From the NCBI GenBank assembly GCA_021780755.1, contig JAJXYF010000011.1, forward strand, positions 1-64,000: DNA of 64,000 nucleotides. The letters run 5' to 3'. The translations under genes and the position numbers were made by a program. The notes below the pieces were generated by a model that ran no database searches, had not been told where the DNA came from, and worked only from the letters and a program-made list of their open reading frames with translations. This document shows positions 40,547-49,407 of this stretch, one piece after another. Each line of letters starts with the position of its first letter. The first letter of the stretch is position 1. Source of the DNA: Deltaproteobacteria bacterium (GTDB lineage Bacteria; Desulfobacterota; Binatia; Binatales; Binataceae).

Positions 40547-40957
40547 ATGACACTTGGGTTGCGTTCACTTGCGAAGCATATCGCGCTCGCGGCGATTGCC
40601 ACCGTCGCTCTGATGCTGGCGGGAATCCAGCTTCCCGCCAGTGCGGCGTATGCCGCGGAAGGCGATTCAGTCGATTCGAGTGTGGTTACCGAGCACGATA
40701 GTGCGCACCTCGAAGGGCATCACCATTACCTATCTTCAGCGGATCGGGCCAACGACGCCCTGCTGATAACCGAGGTCAAAAGCGCGTTGGCCGAGGACGG
40801 CGTCGCGGAGGAGTCCGCGATCGTGGTCGATTGCGATCACGGCAGGATTCTCTTGAGCGGCGTGATGAAGTCCGCCGCGGACGCCAGACACGCCGGGGAC
40901 ATTGCGGCTGGGGCTGACGGTGTGCTTGCGGTAAAGAATCAGTTGACGTGGCATTAG
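40547..40957 (+). CDS. exported BON-domain protein
   Basis: Signal peptide; ALLITEVKSALAEDGVAEESAIVVDCDHGRILLSGVMKSAADARHAGDIAAGADGVLAVKNQL. Confidence 0.8.
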   Translation: MTLGLRSLAKHIALAAIATVALMLAGIQLPASAAYAAEGDSVDSSVVTEHDSAHLEGHHHYLSSADRANDALLITEVKSALAEDGVAEESAIVVDCDHGRILLSGVMKSAADARHAGDIAAGADGVLAVKNQLTWH

Positions 40958-41002
40958 CCGCCGCCCGCTCCGCCGCCAGCCGGTTTCAATTTTCGATCTG
41001 TT

Positions 41003-42787
41003 GTGATTGTCACGTCGCGCTGGGTTATTCTGACCCACGTGAGCGGCTTCAACGATTTCGCGCTCGTCTGCCTCGCCTTGGGGCAGACTCAAAGCCGGCT
41101 GCAGATGGCGGAACTGGCGGGCGAGTACCTCGCCCGGCTCGATCCCCGCGACGCGGAAATCGCGGCACGTTTCATGGTGGGGCGTCCGCTTGCGCAGGGC
41201 GATGAAAAGCCCTTGCAAATCAGCGGCCGGGCCATCTGGAAGATCGTCGCGGCGATGACCGGGGGCCAGGATCACGAAGATCAGGGCGAGGCGATCTTCG
41301 CCGTCGCGACCGATTTCGGCGAGGCGATCGAGATGGTGCTGCGGCTCCGTCAGAGCGAGCCCGAGGTGACCCTGACGCTTGCTGAGGTGGAGCGGTGCTT
41401 TGGCGAAATCGCGTCGATCGAGGGGCGCAACTCGCGCCGTCGCAAGCTTGACGCCTTGCGCGAGTTGTTCGAGCGCGCGAGCGCGCTCGAAGGCAAATAC
41501 CTCACAAAAATTCTGATTGGCGAGATGCGTCACGGCATGAGCGAAGGGCTGATGCTCGAGGCGATCGCCCGGATGGCGTCGCGGCCGGTGGCCGAAGTGC
41601 GGCGCGCCAATATGCTCGCCGGCGACGTTGGCCGCGCCGTGCGCGCGATGCGCACGACGGCGCCGGCCTCCGCCGACGCAACGGGCGCACCCGCGTCCGA
41701 ACTGGACGCGGATGCGCCCGCCGCGTCGCTCACCACCGCGCGCGCCGATGACGCGCCGGCGCATCCCCGCCCGCTCAAGCCGATGCTCGCACAGCCCGCG
41801 CAAAACGTCGCCGAAGCGTTCCGGATGCTCGGCGATCGGCTCGCGCTCGAACACAAGCTCGACGGCGCCCGCGTGCAAATTCATTGCACCGGCGCCGGTG
41901 TGCATATCTTCTCGCGTGCCCTCAACGACGTGACCGCGAGCCTGCCCGAGGTGGCGGAGATCGCGGGGCGCCTCGGTTCGCGTCGGGCGATTTTCGACGG
42001 CGAAGTGATCGCGATCGGCGCCGACGGCCGGCCGCTCGCCTTTCAGGAGGTGATGCGCCGCTTCGGAAGGGTTCGCGATATCGAGCGACTGCGCGTCGAA
42101 CGGCCGGTGCGTCTGTTCGTGTTCGATCTGATCGGACTCGACGGTGAACTGTTGATCGACGCGCCTTATGAGGAGCGCTACACCGCGTTGAGCGAACTCG
42201 CATCGGCGGCCGGACTTGCGATGGCCGCGCGAATTCTGCCGTCCACCGTTGCCGAGGGCAGCCAGTTCTACGCGCGCGCGATCGCCGAGGGCTACGAGGG
42301 TATCGTCGCGAAGGCGCTCGCCGGCCCCTATATGCCGGGGGCGCGCGGCCGCGGATGGGTCAAAATCAAAACCGCGCGCACCTTTGACCTCGTGATTGTC
42401 GCCGCGGATTGGGGCTATGGGCGCCGACACGGATGGCTCTCCAACTATCATCTGGCGGCGCGCGACGAGCGCGACGGCGGTTTGGTCGAAGTCGGCAAAA
42501 CTTTCAAGGGCCTCACCGACGACGACTTTCGTGCGATGACCGAGCGCCTGCTCGCGATCAAGACCGCCGAGGCCCGTGGCACCGTCGTGGTGCGGCCGGA
42601 GGTTGTCGTTGAGGTCGCCTATAGCGATATCCAGCGCAGTCCGCGCTACGCCGGCGGCATGGCGCTGCGCTTCGCGCGCATCGTTGGCGTGCGCAACGAC
42701 AAAAGCGCTGCCGAGGCCGACACGATCGCGACCGTCGCCGCCGCTTTCGATCGCCAGATGGTCAAGCCACTCGGCGCGGACGAGTAG
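41003..42787 (+). CDS. ATP-dependent DNA ligase, archaeal/LigI-like
   Basis: N-terminal DNA-binding domain; EHKLDGARVQIH nucleotidyl-Lys motif; YEGIVAKALAGPYMPGARGRGWVKIK. Confidence 0.92.
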   Translation: MIVTSRWVILTHVSGFNDFALVCLALGQTQSRLQMAELAGEYLARLDPRDAEIAARFMVGRPLAQGDEKPLQISGRAIWKIVAAMTGGQDHEDQGEAIFAVATDFGEAIEMVLRLRQSEPEVTLTLAEVERCFGEIASIEGRNSRRRKLDALRELFERASALEGKYLTKILIGEMRHGMSEGLMLEAIARMASRPVAEVRRANMLAGDVGRAVRAMRTTAPASADATGAPASELDADAPAASLTTARADDAPAHPRPLKPMLAQPAQNVAEAFRMLGDRLALEHKLDGARVQIHCTGAGVHIFSRALNDVTASLPEVAEIAGRLGSRRAIFDGEVIAIGADGRPLAFQEVMRRFGRVRDIERLRVERPVRLFVFDLIGLDGELLIDAPYEERYTALSELASAAGLAMAARILPSTVAEGSQFYARAIAEGYEGIVAKALAGPYMPGARGRGWVKIKTARTFDLVIVAADWGYGRRHGWLSNYHLAARDERDGGLVEVGKTFKGLTDDDFRAMTERLLAIKTAEARGTVVVRPEVVVEVAYSDIQRSPRYAGGMALRFARIVGVRNDKSAAEADTIATVAAAFDRQMVKPLGADE

Positions 42788-42897
42788 CGCCCCGGAATGA
42801 AATACCGTGGGCCGAACTTTCGTTCCGCACCACTCACGATGCGCTGCGCGATTGGGGCGCGCTGGTCGAAAAGCGCGGCGCCTAGCGGGTAGCTGTC

Positions 42898-45498
42898 TCA
42901 GAAAGTGAGGCGCCGGATCAGCGCCTCGCCGATCAGCAGGATCATCGCCGTCACCACCAGCCATGGCGTGAACGAAGCCGTGCGCTCGAATTGCGGCCGC
43001 GACATCACCAGTTCCTCAGGCGACGGATTCAGCCGTCCGCCGGTGGCCGACGCGAGATGCTCCAGCAGGCCGTAGTTGGGCGCGGGTCGTGGCGATTCGG
43101 CGTCGATCGCGGGGCTGACGGTATAGGCCAGCGGCGGAAAAGTCTGGTCGCTGCCGGGCGGCGGTTTGAGCTCGATGTAGTAGTTCCCCGGGGTCGCCGC
43201 TTCCAGGCTCCCCGACAATTCGCCCGGCGCGTCCTGCGACAGAATCGCGTCGGCCTTCGATCCGTTGGGCATCCGCACCACCGCGTCGATCGCCCGCCCC
43301 GCGGTGCGCAAGTCGTCGCTATAGTCGGTCAGTTTGATCTCGATACGCCCGGCGCGGTAGCCGAGCGCGACGTCGAATTTCTGCGCGGCGGTGCCAGTCT
43401 CCGGCGTCATCCAGGCGATCAGCTTGTCCCACAAAGGGCCGAAGACTCCGCTCTCGACCCATCGCGATGACCAGCGTCCGCTCGCGTCGGTGGTGACGGC
43501 CAGCGCCTTGCCCGCGCCGAATTTCCAGCTCGCAACCACTGGTGCGCGCACGCCGGCGCTGTTGACGAAGACGCTCAGCGTGGCGCCCGGCTTGATGTCG
43601 GTCGAAACAAAACCGGTGAGCGCCGGCAATTGGCGTCCGGCGAGGTCCTTGAGCACCGGGTCGGGCGAGACGCTGTACGGCACGAAATCCTTCTCGACCA
43701 TAGTGGTGTCGCCGCCGCGCTGGCGTACGTCTTCGAGGAAAAGTTCAGGAAGATTCGCGGGGCTGTCGGTTTGGTAGAAGCCGCCGCCGCCGTATTTGCT
43801 GATCGATTGAAGCAGGCCGAGGTTGGCTTCGCGGCCGATCGCGATGGTCGAAATGGTCGCGCCGCCGTCGCGATGCATGCTCGATACCAGGTCGTAGTAC
43901 ATCGCCGCGGTACCGCCGGTTTCGCCGTCGGTGAGAATCACGACGTGCTTGATCGCGGCGCCGCTCTGCGCCAGCGTGCGCTCCGCTTCCTCGAGTGCGG
44001 GCAGCAGGAAAGTGGTGCCGCGCGCCTTCAGCCGGTCGATCAGTTCGTTGAAATACGGACGGCTCTGGCCGACCGACTCCAGCGGAATCACGACGAAGGG
44101 CTGCGAGTCGAAGCCGATTACGCTGATCATGTCGCTGTCGCTGAGCGTCTTGGTAACGGTGAGCGCCGCGGCCTTCGCGTATTGAAGTTTATCGTTGCGG
44201 CCCATCGATCCCGATTTGTCGATCACCAGCACCAGCGCGCGTTTGCGCTCATGGCGCTCCGGCGGTTTCATGATTACCGGCATCACGCGCGCGACCGGAC
44301 TGTCCTGCCATCCGCCGAGGCCGAAACTCTGGTCACCGCCGACCATCGCGAGCGATCCACCGTTGGCGGTGTACTGCACCAGCGCGCTTTGCGCGGCGGG
44401 CGCGATATGTGAGCGTGAAACATTGTTGAGCACTACCGCGTCGTAGCCCCTGGGACTGCCGTTCCATTCGCCGTCGCCCACGACCACCGTGGTCGGTTCG
44501 AGTCCGATGCGCCGGATGACGGTGGCCAGGTCGTTCGCGTCGCGCTGGGTGCCGGTAAGGATCAGGACCTTACGCTGCGCGCCGATCCCGACCCAGCCCT
44601 GCAGCGAGTCATCCTCGGGATAGGTGTCGAGCGCCGGATTTGCCGGTTTGAAAACGGCCCGATAGTTGACCAGGCCCGCATTCTCCGTTCGCACCGGGAA
44701 GTCGAAGCGCGTCGCGCCGGGCGCGATCGTGACCACGCGCTGGTCGAGCGTCTCGCCATTGCGGATGATCGCAATGGTTCCCGCTGCCGGCGCCGCGTTG
44801 AGGTTCATCATCGTGACGCCGAGTGCGAACGGCTCCGCTTTGGCGAGTGCGGGCGGCAGGTTCAATTCGGTCATCGCGACGTTCGGAATCGATCGCGCGC
44901 CAGGTGGCGTGAAGATATAGAGCTGGATACCTGCGGCACGCAGGGCGCTGACGGCGTCGCTCGCGTCGCCGTGATTTTGCCAGCCGTCGGTCACCAGCAC
45001 GATCGGTCCGCCGCGGGCCTCCGCGCGGCCCGCGATCTCGTTGAGCGCGGCCTCCAGGTTGGTCGCCGCGGGCCCGCACGCGGTACATCCACCGGCGCCG
45101 GTGAGAGTAGCCAGCGCGACGCCAACGGTGGTGTCGCGCGGTGCCGTGGCAAAAATTATTGCCGGGTCGCCGGTCTTGAGCTTCAACTGGTCGCGCAATA
45201 GGCTCGCCGTAAATTCACGCATCCGCGGCGTGATACTGGTCGAAGCGTCAACCATCGCCGGCCGCGCGGCACCCTCCGAGCGCATCACGCTATGCGGATC
45301 GGCGAGCGCCGCGACGAACAGCGCCAGCACGAGCGCGCGCATCACCGGCGCGATCGATCGCACCAGGGTGCGCGCCTGCCACAGCCACCACGCGAGCAGA
45401 AGTGCCACCACGCCGAGCAGATAGAATGCATCGGGGCGGGCGAACGCGAGCCCCCTCAGCGGCAGATGCAGCGCGTTGGCGATAGCGTCGGCGTTCAC
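42898..45498 (-). CDS. VWA-domain membrane protein with Ig-like/GATase-like region
   Basis: 866 aa; ALVLVIDKSGSMGRNDKLQYAKAA, N- and C-terminal TM helices, GGSLAMVGGDQSFGLGGW. Confidence 0.85.
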   Translation of the reverse strand: MNADAIANALHLPLRGLAFARPDAFYLLGVVALLLAWWLWQARTLVRSIAPVMRALVLALFVAALADPHSVMRSEGAARPAMVDASTSITPRMREFTASLLRDQLKLKTGDPAIIFATAPRDTTVGVALATLTGAGGCTACGPAATNLEAALNEIAGRAEARGGPIVLVTDGWQNHGDASDAVSALRAAGIQLYIFTPPGARSIPNVAMTELNLPPALAKAEPFALGVTMMNLNAAPAAGTIAIIRNGETLDQRVVTIAPGATRFDFPVRTENAGLVNYRAVFKPANPALDTYPEDDSLQGWVGIGAQRKVLILTGTQRDANDLATVIRRIGLEPTTVVVGDGEWNGSPRGYDAVVLNNVSRSHIAPAAQSALVQYTANGGSLAMVGGDQSFGLGGWQDSPVARVMPVIMKPPERHERKRALVLVIDKSGSMGRNDKLQYAKAAALTVTKTLSDSDMISVIGFDSQPFVVIPLESVGQSRPYFNELIDRLKARGTTFLLPALEEAERTLAQSGAAIKHVVILTDGETGGTAAMYYDLVSSMHRDGGATISTIAIGREANLGLLQSISKYGGGGFYQTDSPANLPELFLEDVRQRGGDTTMVEKDFVPYSVSPDPVLKDLAGRQLPALTGFVSTDIKPGATLSVFVNSAGVRAPVVASWKFGAGKALAVTTDASGRWSSRWVESGVFGPLWDKLIAWMTPETGTAAQKFDVALGYRAGRIEIKLTDYSDDLRTAGRAIDAVVRMPNGSKADAILSQDAPGELSGSLEAATPGNYYIELKPPPGSDQTFPPLAYTVSPAIDAESPRPAPNYGLLEHLASATGGRLNPSPEELVMSRPQFERTASFTPWLVVTAMILLIGEALIRRLTF

Positions 45499-47318
45499 GG
45501 CGATACTTCGATGGTGCGGCGGCGCCGGTAAACCAGCAGTGATTCAAACACGATCAGCACGATAATCGCGGCGAGGACATACGCGGCCAGCGGCGCGCGC
45601 ACGGTCGAGCTTGCCGGCATCGCACCGGCCGCCACGGCCGGAACGCTGATGGGCGGATTGTTGGTCAGGTCCGACACGGTCAAATCAGCGAGGTTCACCG
45701 CGCGCGGGGTCTGTTGCCCGTTGGCCCCGATCAACTCATAGAGGCCTTGCGACTCCACCGACGAGAACAGCGAACCGGCCTGCGCCGATTCCCGATGCCC
45801 CGACGGCAGCACGATCGCCGTCACTCCGGCCGGGACCATCCACGGCTCCCCCGTGCGATAGCCGCTGGTCCGCGCGCCGAATCCGGCGAGACTGCCGAGC
45901 ACGTTCAAGGTCAGGATCGACATTGGCAAATTTTCGCGGCCGAGATAGGGGAACGGATTGAAGCCGGCGGCGACGAAGCGATGCCCCTGGCGGCTGCCCG
46001 ACAGCATCAGCCCGCCGCTGTTGCCGGCCACCACCGCCCGCATCCACGGATGCTGTCCGAGGTATTCGCCCTCACGAAAATTAAGCAGCCGGAAATTCAC
46101 CGCGTCGGTGAGCGGATCGGTCGTGGGCCAGCCCGCGACCTCCACGCGCGGCGCGGACAGCGCGGTGAATTTGAAGACCGGGTCGCCCGGCGGCGGCATC
46201 ACCAGCAGCGCGTTTACGGTGGGCAATTCCTTGGGCACCGTGTACTCGAAAATCGCGAGATCGAAGTTCGCGAGGTCTTTGGGCGAGTATGCATTTGGCG
46301 CGCGAGTCGCGACGCTGACGCCGGGAATCGAACGCAGGCTCGCGCCGTCGGCGGGGGTGGGACTGACGAACAGCACCGCCACCGACTTGACTGCCGAGCC
46401 GGTCGCGTAAGCGGTGTTGTCGAGCGTGAAGCCGTCGGACGGGTCTAACTGCGCGCGATAGATCGTGGCCGGCGCGAGCCGGGGAAATTCGAGCGCCGCG
46501 ACCGCGTTGGGTGCGACTGTCGCCTGCGCGGTGCCAATCGGCTTGCCGTCACCCGCTATCGTCACCGTGAGCGCCTGCGCACTCGGACTGAAATTCGCGA
46601 CCGTCACGCGTGCATGCAGCGCCGCCGCGCCAAAGGTCTCGCGGGTGAGCGCGAACGATCCGATCGCGTAATTCGCGATCGGCTGCCCCACCACGATGGG
46701 TACCACGCGCCCCGGCACCGGCGCCGCGATCGATCGGTAGCTCGCAAAGATGATGCGTCCGAGATGACTGTCCGACGCGAGTTGCCCGAGCAGCGTCGCC
46801 AGCGCCGCCGGATCATCAGGCGCATCGACCGCCTTCGTGCGGGCGATCGCCTCACGCGCCTCGCCAATTCCGCCGATCACGCCACTTAGCTGATGGGGTT
46901 GGGGGGCGGTGAGATAAACCGTCACCTGGCCGCCGCCCGCGCGATCGAGCGCGTCGTTGGTGGCCGCGATCGCCTCGTCGAACCGCGTCTTGCCCGCTGG
47001 GGTGAGCGCCTGCATCGCAGCCGAGTTGTCGATCACGACGGCGATCGGAGTGCCCTTCTTCAGCAGATACGGCCCCGCCATCGCGAGCACCGCGAGGCAC
47101 AGCGCCAGCAATTCGAGAAAGAAGGTCCAGGTGAAACGCGGACGCCCGCCGAAGCGCTGACCGCGCATCACGTGCAGGGCGCGAAACGCGAGCACGCTGG
47201 AGACCGTCGCCTGCCGCGGACGCTCCCGCGCGAGGTAGGCGAGGATCAGCGCGGGCACGATCGCGAGGAAGTAGAGTGCGCCCGGATTCAGCAGGCCGAT
47301 CGCGTTGAGCAGTCCCAT
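45495..47318 (-). CDS. BatA-N-terminal + VWA membrane protein
   Basis: MGLLNAIGLLNPGALYFLAIVPALILAYLARERPRQATVSSVLAFRAL; 4-nt overlap with the next gene. Confidence 0.85.
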   Translation of the reverse strand: MGLLNAIGLLNPGALYFLAIVPALILAYLARERPRQATVSSVLAFRALHVMRGQRFGGRPRFTWTFFLELLALCLAVLAMAGPYLLKKGTPIAVVIDNSAAMQALTPAGKTRFDEAIAATNDALDRAGGGQVTVYLTAPQPHQLSGVIGGIGEAREAIARTKAVDAPDDPAALATLLGQLASDSHLGRIIFASYRSIAAPVPGRVVPIVVGQPIANYAIGSFALTRETFGAAALHARVTVANFSPSAQALTVTIAGDGKPIGTAQATVAPNAVAALEFPRLAPATIYRAQLDPSDGFTLDNTAYATGSAVKSVAVLFVSPTPADGASLRSIPGVSVATRAPNAYSPKDLANFDLAIFEYTVPKELPTVNALLVMPPPGDPVFKFTALSAPRVEVAGWPTTDPLTDAVNFRLLNFREGEYLGQHPWMRAVVAGNSGGLMLSGSRQGHRFVAAGFNPFPYLGRENLPMSILTLNVLGSLAGFGARTSGYRTGEPWMVPAGVTAIVLPSGHRESAQAGSLFSSVESQGLYELIGANGQQTPRAVNLADLTVSDLTNNPPISVPAVAAGAMPASSTVRAPLAAYVLAAIIVLIVFESLLVYRRRRTIEVSP

Positions 47319-47370
47319 CGCTAGTGCGCCTGGTGCGCCTTCGGCTCCGAGCTATTTTGCGCGCGCGGCA

Positions 47371-48270
47371 TCAATGCACCAGGCCGAGGTCGGCGACGGC
47401 GCGCAGGAAGAAATCGTGGAAGTCCACGCCGGTAGTGTAGAGCGTGTAGTGCAGTCCGTTGCGGAAGCAGAAGACCTTAATCTCGCGCGCGAGACGCAGC
47501 AGCGTTTCGCGATAGCGGTCGCGCTCGCGCTGGCCGATCGAGACCCGCACGCGCTCGCCGCTCTCGGCGTCAACCACCTCGACGTCGCCGTTGAGGCCTT
47601 GGCCGTCGAGTTCCGTCGCGCCGAGGATCTGCACCGCGGTCACGTCCATATTCGCGGCCGTGAACAGCCCCAGCCCGCGCGTCGCCACGTTGGGCAACAT
47701 CATGAAGTCCGAGATCAGGAAGACCTTGCCGGCGCGCCGGATCGAGACCATCTCGCGTGCGAGCGCCGGCGCCAGATCGACCTCGCCGCCGGGGCGAATC
47801 GCGGTCAGGCTGCGCCCCAATTCGACGATCCGATGGCGTCCGTAAACGAACGCCGGGGGGGGCGGAGTGCCGCGGCCCGCGATCACGCGGATCATCACGC
47901 GGTCGCCCGACGCGAGTGCGACGTAAGCGATCGCCAGCGCTGTCGCGACGGCTGATTCGAACTTGCGATCGCGCGCGGGAAAACCCATCGAAGCACTCGC
48001 GTCGATAAAAATATACGTGAGCAGGTCTTCCTCTTCCTTGAACAGCTTGATGTACAGTTTGTCGGTGCGCCCATACAGGCCCCAGTCGATGTAGCGGAAG
48101 TCGTCGCCGTCCGAATAATGGCGAAAATCGCTGAACTCCAGCGACGAGCCGCGCCGCGGCGACAGATGCGTCCCCTTGCCGAGACCCGCGAACTCGCGCC
48201 GCGTCTTGATGCGCAACTGGTCGAGGCGCGCGATGAACTCGGGGGTGAATTCTTCCGGCAGTCCGAGCAT
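47371..48270 (-). CDS. DUF58-domain protein
   Basis: GKGTHLSPRRGSSLEFSDFRHYSDGDDFRYIDWGLYGRTDKLYIKLFKEEEDL. Confidence 0.93.
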   Translation of the reverse strand: MLGLPEEFTPEFIARLDQLRIKTRREFAGLGKGTHLSPRRGSSLEFSDFRHYSDGDDFRYIDWGLYGRTDKLYIKLFKEEEDLLTYIFIDASASMGFPARDRKFESAVATALAIAYVALASGDRVMIRVIAGRGTPPPPAFVYGRHRIVELGRSLTAIRPGGEVDLAPALAREMVSIRRAGKVFLISDFMMLPNVATRGLGLFTAANMDVTAVQILGATELDGQGLNGDVEVVDAESGERVRVSIGQRERDRYRETLLRLAREIKVFCFRNGLHYTLYTTGVDFHDFFLRAVADLGLVH

Positions 48271-48272
48271 CG

Positions 48273-49286
48273 TTAGCGCGGGCGCTTGAGCCGCTTGACC
48301 GCCTGTTCCAGAATCGATTCCGGGCTCACATTCTCGGCCTCCGCCTGGAAGTTGCGCAGCAGCCGATGACGCAGCGCCGGGATGATCGCATCCTCGACGT
48401 CCTCGTAACTGATCGTCACCCGGCCCGCCAGCAGCGCGTTGACCTTGGCGCACATGATCAGCGATTGCGCGCCGCGCGGGCTCGGGCCGAAGCGCAGGTA
48501 CTGCGAAACTTCAGGAATCGCGTTGGGACCGCCCGGCGTGCACGCGCCGATAATCGAGATGATGTAGCGCTCGACCGGCTCGCCGACCATCACTTCGCGC
48601 ACCAGAGCCTTTTCCGCCTCGATCTGCGCGGGCGCGCGCGCCGGATCGAAAATCGACTGGACTTTGTACGACGTCGCGCCGGTGGTGCGGTTGAGGATCT
48701 CGCGCAATTCGTCGGGCTGCGGCGCTCCCATCACGACCTTGAACAGGAAGCGATCCATCTGCGCTTCGGGCAGCGGATAGGTGCCCTCCAACTCGATCGG
48801 GTTCTGTGTCGCGAGCACGAAAAACGGCGCCTCGAGTTTATAGGTGGTGCCGAACACCGTGACTTGCCGCTCCTCCATCGCCTCCAGCACCGCCGATTGC
48901 GTCTTGGGCGTGGCGCGATTGATCTCGTCGCCGAGCACGATATGCGCGAAGATCGGGCCGGCCTTGAAACTGAATTCGCGCCGCCCGTCGCTCTCCGCCA
49001 GCACCTGCGTCCCCACGATGTCCGAGGGCATCAGATCCGGCGTGAACTGGATCCGCTTGAAGCTCAGACCCAGGGTCTCCGCGGTGGCCTTGACCATCAG
49101 CGTTTTCCCGAGGCCCGGGACGCCTTCAATCAGTATATGCCCGCCGCAGAACAGTGCGGTCAGCACCTTTCGTATCGGGTCGCGATGGCCGACGATTACG
49201 CGGGCGACCTCGGCCTCGGCGCGGGCGAAGGTCTTGCGGAACTCGGCCACGCGCTCGTTCGGTGATATTTGGGGAGCCGCTCCCAT
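48273..49286 (-). CDS. MoxR-family AAA+ ATPase
   Basis: EGVPGLGKTLMVKATAETL, DEINRATPKTQSAVLEAMEERQVT. Confidence 0.96.
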   Translation of the reverse strand: MGAAPQISPNERVAEFRKTFARAEAEVARVIVGHRDPIRKVLTALFCGGHILIEGVPGLGKTLMVKATAETLGLSFKRIQFTPDLMPSDIVGTQVLAESDGRREFSFKAGPIFAHIVLGDEINRATPKTQSAVLEAMEERQVTVFGTTYKLEAPFFVLATQNPIELEGTYPLPEAQMDRFLFKVVMGAPQPDELREILNRTTGATSYKVQSIFDPARAPAQIEAEKALVREVMVGEPVERYIISIIGACTPGGPNAIPEVSQYLRFGPSPRGAQSLIMCAKVNALLAGRVTISYEDVEDAIIPALRHRLLRNFQAEAENVSPESILEQAVKRLKRPR

Positions 49287-49407
49287 CGCTTCTCCTTCCT
49301 TACTGCTCGACTGCTCAGATCGCTTTGCTACTCAGTCCGCTACATTATTCAGTTCCACTTACTAATCGATCGCGCTGCTGCTCAGTCCGCCCGACGAATC
49401 GACTCGC
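49287..49407. repeat. degenerate direct repeats between the 49408 gene and moxR
   Basis: GCTACTCAGTCCGC (49327) and GCTGCTCAGTCCGC (49377), plus weaker related units. Confidence 0.5.
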
